The notes under the pieces are model-generated. The model searched no databases, was not told where the DNA came from, and saw nothing but the letters and a program-made list of their open reading frames with translations. DNA of 64,000 nt, taken from the NCBI RefSeq assembly GCF_000568405.1, contig NZ_ARZY01000021.1:1-64000 (forward strand), read 5' to 3'. The DNA comes from Catenovulum agarivorans DS-2. Lineage in GTDB: Bacteria; Pseudomonadota; Gammaproteobacteria; Enterobacterales; Alteromonadaceae. A program made the translations under genes and the position numbers. How positions within the stretch are numbered: the stretch's first letter is position 1; every line of letters starts with the position of its first letter. Below are positions 1 through 9,539 of this stretch, piece by piece.

Positions 1-61
1 AGAGTGTTTTCAGCTTAAGCTTCCAGTTAGAACTGCCTGAAAGCTAAATAAACACTATCTA
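1..61. other. Window edge, nothing recognised
   Basis: The first 61 bp, downstream of the leftward LysR stop, show no gene. They may hold its terminator or the end of a neighbouring gene outside the window. Confidence 0.5.
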
Positions 62-949
62 TTACAGCGTCAACCTCGGTTTTATAAAATCAATAAATGT
101 AGTCACTCTCTCTGTAACTGACGAGGACTTATAGTAAACAGCATTTACTAATTCACGATCAGTGCCAGTTAGTCTATAAGGTTCAAGCAATGAAATTAGC
201 CTGCCTGATTTAATATCTTTGCTAACCATAAAACCAGATAAACAAGTAATACCGTTGCCTGACAATGCGAGTTGCCTAATTGTTTCTCCATTGCTGGCCG
301 TCATTGTCGGAGTCACACTATCTAAACCTTTAATAGGCCATTTGTTGAGTGATTTTATATTTGAGAAACCAATTAACTTGTGATTTTTAAGTTCGCTGGG
401 CGTTTGAGCTAAACCATTCTGCGCAATATACTCTGGAGAGGCAACAATAAAGAGAGGGCTTCTGCCTAAAGCTCTCGCATGTAATGTAGAATCTTCCAGC
501 TTTCCTATTCTTATTGCAACATCAGTGCGCTTCTCAATTAAATCAACGATCCCCTCGTTAGAGTTCAATTCAATTTGTATTTCGGGGAAAGCTTTATTAA
601 ATGCGTTTATGTGAGGTGTCAATTGGTGAAATATAAATGGACTAGCTGCATCAACACGCAATTTACCTTGAGGCATTTTACCTTTAGCAATAATGTCCTC
701 CTCTGCTTTTTGTATGTGTTGCAAACCTATATTTACAGCATCAATAAACCTTTTTCCCTCATCTGTTAACATCACTCGCCTAGTTGTCCTAATCAGAATA
801 GCGGTATTAAGCGCTTTTTCAATCTTAGTAACTGAACGGGATACACGAGCCACCTGAATGTTAAGAGCATCTGCTGCGGCAGAAAAACCTCCAAACTCAA
901 TGACCGCCAATAATACCTCTAAATCATCAGACCTTGTTTTGATCGCCAT
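62..949 (-). CDS. LysR-family transcriptional regulator
   Basis: A 295-residue LysR-type regulator with the usual family length. Residues about 8-67 form the winged helix-turn-helix (FGGFSAAADALN followed by ARVSRSVTKIEKAL), and about 90-290 form the periplasmic-binding-protein-like effector domain. The subtype resembles the group often found beside efflux pumps and oxidoreductases (YafC/DsdC-like), but the effector cannot be read from sequence. It is transcribed away from the MFS exporter at 1096 with about 146 bp between starts, a common arrangement in which the LysR protein controls the divergent gene and itself. A short dyad lies in that gap. Family assignment is secure; target and ligand are inference. 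Confidence 0.93.
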   Translation of the reverse strand: MAIKTRSDDLEVLLAVIEFGGFSAAADALNIQVARVSRSVTKIEKALNTAILIRTTRRVMLTDEGKRFIDAVNIGLQHIQKAEEDIIAKGKMPQGKLRVDAASPFIFHQLTPHINAFNKAFPEIQIELNSNEGIVDLIEKRTDVAIRIGKLEDSTLHARALGRSPLFIVASPEYIAQNGLAQTPSELKNHKLIGFSNIKSLNKWPIKGLDSVTPTMTASNGETIRQLALSGNGITCLSGFMVSKDIKSGRLISLLEPYRLTGTDRELVNAVYYKSSSVTERVTTFIDFIKPRLTL

Positions 950-1095
950 ATTAACCCTATTTTTTACAAAAATTATTTGCCATAAGTGGCATTTATTACA
1001 AAATCCTATCAGTTAATAATTGCTTCAACAAATAACAAAGCGATTCGTTCATTCGTTGCTTTATATCTACTAAATAATTTAATTTGGAGACAATC
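950..1095. promoter_or_regulatory. Divergent promoter region with candidate LysR operator
   Basis: This AT-rich gap separates the LysR gene and the MFS gene and must hold both promoters. At 978-991 there is a short dyad, TGCCA-taag-TGGCA, close to the T-N11-A type of site used by LysR proteins. No promoter hexamers were assigned with confidence. The operator call is inference from position and symmetry. Confidence 0.4.
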
Positions 1096-2274
1096 ATGCC
1101 ACTTGCATTAATAGCGTTGGCGCTTAGCGCCTTTGCCATAGGAACGACAGAATTTGTTATTGTTGGTTTACTTCCAACAATGGCACAAGACCTTAATGTT
1201 TCAATACCCTCAGCAGGTTTATTGGTGAGCCTTTATGCTTTAGGAGTAGCCGTTGGTGCCCCAGTTTTAACAGCGTTAACCAGTAAATGGAATAGAAAAC
1301 ATGTTTTATTATCAGTTATGGGATTGTTTGTTATTGGAAACTTAGTTGCGTGGCAGGCACCAAGCTTTGAGGCATTAGTAATAGCTAGAATTTTAACTGG
1401 ATTAGCGCATGGCGTTTTCTTTTCTATTGGGTCAACCATTGCGACAGGTTTAGTGCCTAAAGAAAAAGGAGCAAGTGCTATAGCTATCATGTTTACTGGG
1501 TTGACAGTTGCGTTAGTTACTGGAGTTCCTCTAGGTACTTATATTGGTCAAGTTTTTGGCTGGGAGGCAACTTTTTTAACTGTATCTATTTTGGGGCTAC
1601 TAGCTATGATCGGCAGCGCCATTTTAGTACCTAATAATTTAAAACAAGTGAAGCCAACTAAAATTTCGTCACAACTAAAAGTATTAACGCACCCACGATT
1701 ACTATTAGTTTATGCAATTACTGCGATTGGTTACGGTGGAACTTTTGTAGCCTTTACATACCTAGCCCCAATTCTTAATGAAGTGAGTGGCTTTGATTCT
1801 AGCTCTGTTGCTCTGTTACTTTTAGTTTACGGTGTATCAGTTGCAATCGGGAACATCTGGGGCGGGAAAATGGCTGATAATTTTGGCCCAATTAAAGCGT
1901 TAACTATCATTTTTTCTGGCCTTGCTGGGATACTATTAATGTTGAACTTTACCGCGTACAACCCTATTGCAGCCGCGCTTACTATTTTGATTTGGGGTGC
2001 ATTTGCTTTTGGAAACGTACCGGGCCTACAAGTATATGTTGTAAAACTTGCAGAAAAATACACCCCTAATGCGGTTGATGTAGCATCCGGATTAAATATA
2101 GCGGCCTTTAATGTCGGAATTGCAATTGGAGCTTGGGGCGGTGGTAATATTGTTGCCGAACATGGCTTAATGAATACACCTTGGGTAGGGGCAATTGTTG
2201 TTTTAGGTGCTCTTGTTTTAACTCGATATAGCGGAATGCTTGATAAAAGAGGAGTACCTTTAAGTTTAAATTAA
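1096..2274 (+). CDS. MFS transporter, DHA1 family (YdhP/AraJ-like)
   Basis: A 12-helix major facilitator superfamily permease of about 392 residues, probably a proton-driven exporter in the inner membrane. The N-terminus (MPLALIALALSAFAIGTTEF) matches the AraJ/YdhP branch of drug and sugar exporters. The reading frame is open from a TTG at 1084, but the ATG at 1096 is preferred because GGAG at 1086-1089 lies 6 nt before it. The divergent LysR gene suggests substrate-inducible expression. Substrate is unknown: the branch includes exporters of arabinose, purines and small drugs. A 10-bp stem-loop follows the stop. Confidence 0.93.
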   Translation: MPLALIALALSAFAIGTTEFVIVGLLPTMAQDLNVSIPSAGLLVSLYALGVAVGAPVLTALTSKWNRKHVLLSVMGLFVIGNLVAWQAPSFEALVIARILTGLAHGVFFSIGSTIATGLVPKEKGASAIAIMFTGLTVALVTGVPLGTYIGQVFGWEATFLTVSILGLLAMIGSAILVPNNLKQVKPTKISSQLKVLTHPRLLLVYAITAIGYGGTFVAFTYLAPILNEVSGFDSSSVALLLLVYGVSVAIGNIWGGKMADNFGPIKALTIIFSGLAGILLMLNFTAYNPIAAALTILIWGAFAFGNVPGLQVYVVKLAEKYTPNAVDVASGLNIAAFNVGIAIGAWGGGNIVAEHGLMNTPWVGAIVVLGALVLTRYSGMLDKRGVPLSLN

Positions 2275-2324
2275 AGCTTAAGTCTATAAACTCTTTCCAC
2301 GCAGGTAAAAACAGAATTTAAGAG

Positions 2325-2350
2325 CAGGCTTATTGACTAAAATGAGCCTG
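2325..2350 (+). terminator. Stem-loop after the MFS gene
   Basis: A 10-bp stem (2325-2334 with 2341-2350, one G-T pair) with a 6-nt loop lies 50 bp beyond the MFS stop. The U-tract is poor (tgttactttc), so it may be a weak intrinsic terminator. From here to the insertion sequence at about 2503 nothing else coding was seen. Confidence 0.4.
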
Positions 2351-2486
2351 TGTTACTTTCTAAAGAGCTTAATTACAACTTAATTCAAAGTATAGATTAT
2401 TAAGGTTCAAAGACTATATCTGGCACGTTGTCAACAGTCGGGTTTGATTGAGTTCTGTTAATCGAATCTGACAGATAAAGTTAAGA

Positions 2487-2502
2487 CATATTCAAGTTAG
2501 TA
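2487..2502. repeat. Left target-site duplication of the insertion sequence
   Basis: CATATTCAAGTTAGTA occurs here and again at 4251-4266, immediately outside the two ends of the element. With the adjoining bases the identity is 18 bp (2486-2503 and 4250-4267). Long target duplications are known for IS1202-type elements. Confidence 0.8.
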
Positions 2503-4250
2503 TGTTAACACCAAGCGACTTTGTCGTATCTTAATTACCAAGCGATTCTGTCGTAATCGCTAATTACCAAGGAAATTTGTCGGTCACTTTTTTACGTGTC
2601 TGTTAGTGTTTTGTTTTTGGAATACTAGAAGGCATGTTGAGGATGATTGTGATGGATTCTAAAGCTCAACTCACCGTTGATATCATAGCTAAAGTGGTTG
2701 AAGGCAGGATAACAATTGCCAATGCTGCTAAGTTACTCAGTAAGTCTCGACGCACTATTGAACGCTACGTAAAGCAATATCAGCAAGTCGGTATTAAATT
2801 CGCTGTTCATGGTAACAGTGGTAAAGCCCCACCCAACAAAACGCCGGTATCAATAAAAAAAGCGGTTCAAAAATTGATTCAGGAAAAATATTACGATTTG
2901 AATCTGTTGCACTTGGCTGAACAATTAGCTACGAATGAGAACATTGTTATTAAGCGTGAAACCCTTCGCGGTTGGGCACATGATATTCATCACGTTAAAC
3001 GAGCCAAACGAAGACGTAGCAATGTTCGAAAGCGCAGAGAGCGCATGGAAGCACCGGGTCTAATGATGCAAATGGATGGCAGTCCACATCGTTGGTTTGG
3101 GGATAAAAAGCACTGTTTAATTGCCATGATTGATGATGCGACCAGTGAAGTTTATGCTGAGTTCTTCCCGTCAGAGACCACCGTTGGATGCCTGAAAGTC
3201 ATGAGAGAATGTATCGAAACGAAAGGTGTGTTTAAAACGCTTTATGTGGACAGAGCCGGTATCTTCGGCGGCCCTAAACGCTGCAACTTCTCACAGATGC
3301 AGAGGGCTTGTGAGGAGCTGGGCATTGAAATCATCTTTGCCAATTCACCACAAGGCAAAGGCCGTATTGAGCGAGCATTCGATACCTTCCAAGACCGTCT
3401 TGTTCCCGAGCTTCGGTTGAACAATATTAACGATATTGCTGCTGCCAATGCCTACCTTAAGCATGTATTCATTCCGCAGTTCTGGCAGTCGAAAGTTCAA
3501 GTGAAATCAAAGCAAGCACCTGAATTTACGCCTCTGTCGAAACACATCAACCTTGATGATATCTGCGTCATTAAAGACCATCGTAAAATACGTAACGACC
3601 ATACCTTCAGTTATGGCAACAAGTTCTACCTAATAGATTCACCGCTCAAGCACTCCATTGCCAATCAGAAAATCGAGATAAGGAACACGAGTAAAAAAGG
3701 TTTTACCGCTCACTTCGCTGGTCGCAAACTCAAGATCTCGGAAGTTAATGAACCAAGCAAACTGGCATCTGAAGACTTGGCAGTACAGAAGAAACTTGAA
3801 GTATTAGCGTTAATCGAAAAACTCGGAAGCGTCAGCGCTGCATCACGGCAAAGTGGCGTATCACGAGACACTATTCATCGGCACTTAAGACTGGTTAAGC
3901 AAGGTGGCCCTGAAGCATTAAAACGCCAAGAAACACCTAATCTACGGCACAAAAACTGCGTGGATAAGGCGATAGAAGACGCCGTTGTACAATTCTCAAT
4001 TGAACACCCTCACCTGGGTCAGCAGAAAGTCGCGATAAAGCTCAGTGAAGCCCTAGGTGTTGATATTAGCGCGGGCGGTGTGCGCAACATGTGGCTAAGA
4101 AACAATATGAATACCACCGCATTGCGAGTCGAAAAATCTAATGCTCTGGCTGAAACGGCACAAAAGGTAGCCAGTTTAGCAACTGGCTGATATGCTATTT
4201 ACGACAGAGTCGCTCGGCAATTAGACCGACATAATCCCTTGGTAATCACA
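2503..4250 (+). mobile_element. IS1202/ISNCY-like insertion sequence, apparently complete
   Basis: A unit of about 1.75 kb carrying one intact transposase gene. The outer about 57 bp of each end are imperfect inverted repeats: the left end begins TGTTAACACCAAGCGA and the right end, read inward on the minus strand, begins TGTGATTACCAAGGGA. Each end holds iterations of a motif of about 19 bp, ACCAAGcGAttcTGTCGta: three copies on the left (near 2510, 2537 and 2567) and two inverted copies on the right, as expected for transposase binding sites. A 16-bp direct repeat flanks the unit. Intact ends, duplication and open frame suggest recent insertion. The exact terminal base is ambiguous by one or two positions. 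Confidence 0.85.
2634..4190 (+). CDS. DDE transposase, ISNCY/IS1202 group
   Basis: A 518-residue transposase. An N-terminal helix-turn-helix region (about residues 18-55, ITIANAAKLLSKSRRTIERY) is followed by an rve/integrase-type catalytic core whose likely DDE residues are D148 (in QMDGS), D206 (in YVDRAG) and E246 (in GKGRIERAF). The C-terminus carries another helix-turn-helix near 390-425 (SAASRQSGVSRDTIHRHL). The size and the GKGRIER signature fit the IS1202/ISNCY group rather than IS481 or IS3. The ATG at 2652 has the best spaced ribosome-binding site (TGAGG at 2638-2642), so the real protein may be six residues shorter. No frameshift or stop was seen, so it is probably active. Confidence 0.9.
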   Translation: MLRMIVMDSKAQLTVDIIAKVVEGRITIANAAKLLSKSRRTIERYVKQYQQVGIKFAVHGNSGKAPPNKTPVSIKKAVQKLIQEKYYDLNLLHLAEQLATNENIVIKRETLRGWAHDIHHVKRAKRRRSNVRKRRERMEAPGLMMQMDGSPHRWFGDKKHCLIAMIDDATSEVYAEFFPSETTVGCLKVMRECIETKGVFKTLYVDRAGIFGGPKRCNFSQMQRACEELGIEIIFANSPQGKGRIERAFDTFQDRLVPELRLNNINDIAAANAYLKHVFIPQFWQSKVQVKSKQAPEFTPLSKHINLDDICVIKDHRKIRNDHTFSYGNKFYLIDSPLKHSIANQKIEIRNTSKKGFTAHFAGRKLKISEVNEPSKLASEDLAVQKKLEVLALIEKLGSVSAASRQSGVSRDTIHRHLRLVKQGGPEALKRQETPNLRHKNCVDKAIEDAVVQFSIEHPHLGQQKVAIKLSEALGVDISAGGVRNMWLRNNMNTTALRVEKSNALAETAQKVASLATG

Positions 4251-4266
4251 CATATTCAAGTTAGTA
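4251..4266. repeat. Right target-site duplication of the insertion sequence
   Basis: The second copy of CATATTCAAGTTAGTA, abutting the right inverted repeat; see the left copy at 2487-2502. It is identical to the left copy, consistent with a single insertion event. Confidence 0.8.
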
Positions 4267-4279
4267 TTTTAATACATTA

Positions 4280-4301
4280 CCGAGGGGGAACTGCCCCTCG
4301 G
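4280..4301. terminator. GC-rich hairpin downstream of the GH86 gene
   Basis: A perfect 8-bp stem (4280-4287 CCGAGGGG with 4294-4301 CCCCTCGG) and a 6-nt loop, 15 bp past the stop of the leftward GH86 gene. It lacks a clear U-run on either strand, so termination efficiency is uncertain. Confidence 0.5.
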
Positions 4302-4315
4302 CAAACATTGGCTGT

Positions 4316-6715
4316 TTAAAAGCTGCGAGTTAGTTGTTTACTGCTGTTAAATACTTGCAAACTGGCGCTAGCTACTCGGCCACCATCGTCCGCAAAAGTT
4401 AAGCTAATTTTGTTTGACGCTTGCAGCAATGCGTAATCAACGGGTATTTCTAATACACCAAAAAAGTTGTCACGACCTGTCATGGTTGAACCTTGTTGTT
4501 GGTTGTATCCTCTAAAGTCATTTGGTATTTCTACTTGGGTGCCGTTTACCTTAACGCTAGGCGTTAGCGATAAGCCATGGTCACGGCCAACGGCAATGCG
4601 CAATACCGCTTCACCATTTGTATCAATTGCGACATCATTGATCGTATATTCAATTTGAGTATCCGCTTCAATGGTTTTTAAATACTCTGTGGCGTAGTAT
4701 TTTTTCTCTTCAACTTCTTCTGAAATCTGTACGTCTTGTGTGTAGGCTATTTCAATAATCATGGTGGCTTCTTTACCTAGTGTCACAGATTCTGGCAAAG
4801 TTTGGCTATCAAGGGTTGTTAGGTTTGATTGCATTTCAGCACCGGCTAAGGTTTCTAAGTGTTTAATTTTTACACTTGCTACTTGGTTGCCGTTTAAGCC
4901 AAGTGTGTTTAATTTGATGTTTGCATCGTCGAACTCTAAGTTATTTAGGATGACGTATGCTTTTTTACCTTCTACGTATGCGTCTACTTGAATATCTAAA
5001 TCTGACGATTTGCTGTCTACTCGAGTGCCATTTACGTTTGACCACAATTGGTAGAATTTTACTAAATCAGAGTATACCCAGTCTGTTTGAGTTGGGTCGC
5101 CAGTTTTTTCAAATTCTTGAATCATTAAGCGTGGACCATAAGGGTAGTCAGTTCGTCCCCATTCAGCTTTTACGACAATAAATGGAATGGTTTTCGCGAT
5201 GACGTCAGGTCGCTCTAAAAACTGCATCAACAACGAGTTTACCGCACGAAGTTGATATGTATTACGCTCAGGGCTCCAGCCTGCTTTATTTAAACAGTGA
5301 ATAGCTGCACCGTATTCTGAAATTACATAAGGTTTCATGGTTCCAGTTGCTATGCGACTGTAGTGCTCCATCATATCCATCGTTGCTTCGGCGTTGGCAC
5401 CTTTACGGTAGCGCTCGCTGTTTCTAAAACATGGAAAGTCGTATAAATGAATTGAATAGAAATCCATGTTTGCACCAGCAATATCTATAAATTGCTTGTC
5501 GCGGTCGAACCATCTTTGGAAGTTATCTTTGTCAAAATCAGGAAATGCAACCGTATAACCGCCTACCAATATGTCACTATTTTCTGGCAATTTTTTAATT
5601 TCAGCAGCGACTGTGTTATGAAATTCAAATATGGTTGCAGGGTCAACTCGGTCTGAGCCACTTCTAACTGTTGTTAGGTCATAAAGTGGTTCGTTCATTA
5701 TTTCAAAATATTTTGGTTTTGGCTGACCTTGTGTATCGTTTTCTTGTTTAAAAAACTTAGCTAAGTAATGTGCTAAATAATGACCTGTTGCGGTACCCAA
5801 AGGCTCCGCTGATGTGTCGGTAGTTGAAAATGCCCAGTCGTTAGAGCCTATTGCATTAACTAGCGTGCCTTCTGGCCAATACGGGTGTTGTTGTGCGCCA
5901 ATTATCAGATCAAGCCCTCGGTCTTCTGCAGCGCGAGCATCTTGGTTAATCTTTTTGCTAAAATTTGAATAGCCCCATTTGGTATCACTGCCTCGTTTGG
6001 CCATGGATGCTTCATCAACGAAACCAGGCTTGCTTGTGTCTTCTTGTACATTGCGTAGGTGCCACTTATTGCCACCTGTTTCACGACCATAATAAACGTC
6101 GTAGTTATTGACAAAGTTGAGCATTAAGTCCGGATCTTTATTGGCAGCATTCGCGCTATGTCCGTCGTTTTCACCCCAATCAGGTTCGGTTTGTGTCGCA
6201 TGTATTGTGATGTATTTTTGTCTATCAAATGAATCAAAACCATTCAAACTGTGTTTTGTATCTAAGTTTATATCTACTTGAACGCCACCAAATTGCTCTG
6301 TGGTCACGTCAAATTTACTTGTAACCCCGCCAATCGTTACTGTGGCTGATGTTGTTTTGTTGTAGTGTTCGGCGCTGGTTAATCTTACTTTTATGCTTTG
6401 ATTGTTTTCAATTTCGCCTTGAGCTGATGTAAAAGCACCATTGTCAATTGCGTATTCACCACCGCTAATGCTAATTGGTGTTTTTGTATTAATGCCTGTA
6501 ATAGTAATTGACGCTGAAGTAATTTGTGTCGATAAAGCGACATTGTTTTGAGCCGAAAAGTTAAAAGTGTTTGGTGTTGTATCTGTTTGTTCAACCGGAG
6601 TTGTGGGCGAATCATTGCCATCATCCGATTCAGACGAGCCGCCACAGGCGGATAATGATAAAGCTAGTATAATCAAGCTGGCTAATTTCGTATGTTGAGT
6701 GCGAGTGGTATACAT
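4316..6715 (-). CDS. GH86 beta-agarase/porphyranase lipoprotein
   Basis: A 799-residue secreted glycoside hydrolase predicted to cleave internal beta-1,4 linkages of agarose or porphyran from red algae. A lipoprotein signal peptide ends in LSAC (Cys24), followed by a Ser/Asp/Thr-rich linker and a beta-sandwich module at about 48-140. The clan-A TIM barrel (about 145-560) carries the likely acid/base in EIMNEP (E342) and the likely nucleophile in ISEYGA (E467). A beta-sandwich C-terminal part (about 570-799) follows, as in other GH86 enzymes. Lipid anchoring suggests it works at the outer membrane. No other agar-use genes are adjacent. Family call is from motif recall; agarase versus porphyranase cannot be decided here. 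Confidence 0.82.
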   Translation of the reverse strand: MYTTRTQHTKLASLIILALSLSACGGSSESDDGNDSPTTPVEQTDTTPNTFNFSAQNNVALSTQITSASITITGINTKTPISISGGEYAIDNGAFTSAQGEIENNQSIKVRLTSAEHYNKTTSATVTIGGVTSKFDVTTEQFGGVQVDINLDTKHSLNGFDSFDRQKYITIHATQTEPDWGENDGHSANAANKDPDLMLNFVNNYDVYYGRETGGNKWHLRNVQEDTSKPGFVDEASMAKRGSDTKWGYSNFSKKINQDARAAEDRGLDLIIGAQQHPYWPEGTLVNAIGSNDWAFSTTDTSAEPLGTATGHYLAHYLAKFFKQENDTQGQPKPKYFEIMNEPLYDLTTVRSGSDRVDPATIFEFHNTVAAEIKKLPENSDILVGGYTVAFPDFDKDNFQRWFDRDKQFIDIAGANMDFYSIHLYDFPCFRNSERYRKGANAEATMDMMEHYSRIATGTMKPYVISEYGAAIHCLNKAGWSPERNTYQLRAVNSLLMQFLERPDVIAKTIPFIVVKAEWGRTDYPYGPRLMIQEFEKTGDPTQTDWVYSDLVKFYQLWSNVNGTRVDSKSSDLDIQVDAYVEGKKAYVILNNLEFDDANIKLNTLGLNGNQVASVKIKHLETLAGAEMQSNLTTLDSQTLPESVTLGKEATMIIEIAYTQDVQISEEVEEKKYYATEYLKTIEADTQIEYTINDVAIDTNGEAVLRIAVGRDHGLSLTPSVKVNGTQVEIPNDFRGYNQQQGSTMTGRDNFFGVLEIPVDYALLQASNKISLTFADDGGRVASASLQVFNSSKQLTRSF

Positions 6716-6844
6716 AAAAATTACCTAATGTTTTGTAAATGACTTGTGACTATGTTGCAGTATGTTAATTTAAATGTTGATTGTATACAATAGGTGCGAG
6801 TCGATATGTGGCAAATTGAGGTGATTTAATGATTCGATTTTATA

Positions 6845-7387
6845 TTAATTTTCTTCTTGCCAGTCGTCTGCGAGTTGGATGCATTCATCTGATTGTGCGT
6901 TTGTTTTAGTTTCTACGCTTTCAACACGTTCGCTGAGCATGATTACTTCATCGTTTAGGTAATTAATTCGATCAACTAGGCTGTCTATCAGTTTGTCTTT
7001 AATTTGTTCGCGCATCTTAAGTGGCAGTCTAGCCATAATTTGCTGGTCAACACGGATTAACATAGACTTTTCGATAGCTTGAACATAGGCCGTTCTTGGT
7101 TGGTTAGTGATAAAACCAACTTCACCAACCAGTCCGCCAGGTTCGATATTGGCAATCACAGCGTGGTTGGCATTTTTGGTCACTTGTAGCGTGCCACTTA
7201 GCAGAATATAAAAGCAGTGATCATGGTCGTTTTGCTTTATGACATAGTCTTCTTTTTCGGCGATATAAAATTGCAACTCATCGGTGATTAAACAGGCTCG
7301 TTCTTGTGGGGTTAAGTGTTTAAACAAGGGGATGCGCGCAAGGATCTCCATTTCTTTTAATGTGTTGATGGTTTCAATTTTTTGCAT
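6845..7387 (-). CDS. Cyclic-nucleotide-binding-domain protein without HTH
   Basis: A 180-residue protein consisting of one Crp-type cNMP-binding beta-roll (about residues 18-135; GGLVGEVGFITNQPRTAYV is the phosphate-binding cassette region, with GEVGF and the PRTA arginine in place) and a helical, possibly coiled-coil tail (about 135-170). There is no DNA-binding helix-turn-helix, so it is not a Crp-type regulator. Such stand-alone domains may sense cAMP or c-di-GMP and act by protein contact. It sits 36 bp from the pseudouridine synthase gene on the same strand. Domain call is firm; partner and ligand are unknown. Confidence 0.85.
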   Translation of the reverse strand: MQKIETINTLKEMEILARIPLFKHLTPQERACLITDELQFYIAEKEDYVIKQNDHDHCFYILLSGTLQVTKNANHAVIANIEPGGLVGEVGFITNQPRTAYVQAIEKSMLIRVDQQIMARLPLKMREQIKDKLIDSLVDRINYLNDEVIMLSERVESVETKTNAQSDECIQLADDWQEEN

Positions 7388-7423
7388 GGCTTTTGGGGTC
7401 TATAATTTTTAGGCGACTCTGTA

Positions 7424-8095
7424 CTAGAGTTTAGGCCAATTTAGTAACCAAGGTTGGTTTAATTGATTATCTTCGATAAATTGTGCTGAAATGTTTTGAA
7501 AATTAGTCTGTTTTGGTGGAAGGTAGTAGTTGAAATTTTGGCCCTGATAATTGAATTTCAAACAACTTGCGTGCAAGTGTAATTGCGTTGCCGCTGGGCC
7601 TTTATAGATATCGTCGCCAAGAATCGCAACCCCAATGGATTTTAGCGCCACACGTAGCTGATGAGTTTTGCCAGAGTAGGGGCGAAGTAAATAGAGGCGA
7701 TGACCATCACCTAAGCCATATGAGTAAAAAAATGTTTTAGCTGGGTTGTTTTTACTTTTATTCAGTTTCCAAGCGCGATTACGACTTTTTTCCATATCAC
7801 CAATAATGCGCCCTTGCTTCTGTTTGGGTTTATTCCCTGCAATGGCCCAATAATATTTTTCTATAGTATGGGTTAAAAACATTTGGTTAAAAGCGTGTTC
7901 GGCAGCTAGGTTTCTCGTGACCAAAATTAAACCAGAGGTTTGTTTGTCTAGTCTATGGGCGGGATATAAATTTTCGTTGGTTTGCGTTTTCAGTAGGCTA
8001 AAAAAACCAGCGTGGCCTTCATCGTCATGAAAATCTAATCCAGCTGGTTTTTCACAAATGTAGAAATCAGTATTCGTTGCAACTATGTTTATCAA
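7424..8095 (-). CDS. RluA-family pseudouridine synthase
   Basis: A 223-residue enzyme converting a specific uridine to pseudouridine in rRNA or tRNA. It contains the catalytic aspartate motif HRLDKQTSGL (about residues 47-56), and the RPYSGKTHQLRV region near 160 completes the active site. There is no N-terminal S4 domain, so it matches the short RluA-like subfamily rather than RluC/RluD. The frame begins at a TTG (8095) with AAAGG about 10 nt upstream; the nearby ATG at 8103 is out of frame. Which RNA is modified cannot be told from sequence. Confidence 0.9.
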   Translation of the reverse strand: MINIVATNTDFYICEKPAGLDFHDDEGHAGFFSLLKTQTNENLYPAHRLDKQTSGLILVTRNLAAEHAFNQMFLTHTIEKYYWAIAGNKPKQKQGRIIGDMEKSRNRAWKLNKSKNNPAKTFFYSYGLGDGHRLYLLRPYSGKTHQLRVALKSIGVAILGDDIYKGPAATQLHLHASCLKFNYQGQNFNYYLPPKQTNFQNISAQFIEDNQLNQPWLLNWPKL

Positions 8096-8112
8096 ATTTG
8101 CATAGCCTTTAG

Positions 8113-8568
8113 TTATTGCTGTTTGTCGGTGCCGCTTGAGGCGTTGTTAGGTTCAAACATGGCTTTTTCTTCAGCTTGCACTTGTTTGAGTTTTTTCAGT
8201 CCAATACCTAAATATTGTCCTTGCCAACGAGCATAATAACTACCTGCACAAAACCATGTGGTAACTAATAAAAATTCAATTATTGCCAAGAATCGTTCGG
8301 ATTCAGACGCCCAAACCAATGTTAAACTATGTAAAAAATAGAACATGGCAATAAAATTAGCCCAAGCATAGGTGTATGGTTTGCCAGTGATTAAGCCTTT
8401 AAAAGGTATTAACAAAGGGGTTAACCATAATATAACTAGGAAGGTGGCTGATAATCCTTCCATAGGTGGCGCCAACCATAAATGCCATACAGGCACTAAT
8501 ACAATTAATCCTAAATATCCAAATAGTGCTATGTGCTTAGCACGGATAATTTTTTGTTCTTGGGTCAT
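8113..8568 (-). CDS. DUF2069 inner-membrane protein
   Basis: A 151-residue membrane protein with four hydrophobic segments (about residues 13-32, 40-57, 67-86 and 91-110) and a charged cytoplasmic tail. It matches the DUF2069 family, which in many marine gammaproteobacteria follows wrbA as it does here. No function is established for the family. It is the last or next-to-last gene of the bepA-yfgD-wrbA group, 35 bp after wrbA. Confidence 0.85.
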   Translation of the reverse strand: MTQEQKIIRAKHIALFGYLGLIVLVPVWHLWLAPPMEGLSATFLVILWLTPLLIPFKGLITGKPYTYAWANFIAMFYFLHSLTLVWASESERFLAIIEFLLVTTWFCAGSYYARWQGQYLGIGLKKLKQVQAEEKAMFEPNNASSGTDKQQ

Positions 8569-8603
8569 ATCAGTACAACGCGTTAACTCAAAGGGCGTAT
8601 AGT

Positions 8604-9537
<934 letters not shown>

Positions 9538-9539
9538 AT

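Noticed and set aside
2461-2530. A dif/XerCD-like site at the edge of the insertion sequence
   Set aside because: Some IS1202-group elements are reported near Xer sites, so both flanks were read, but no 28-bp dif-like pattern was found; only short accidental matches such as TATGTTAA.
6391-6645. Overlapping frames in other phases of the GH86, YoaA, TonB receptor and GldG genes
   Set aside because: They lie inside convincing genes, lack family motifs and are shadows of biased codon usage.
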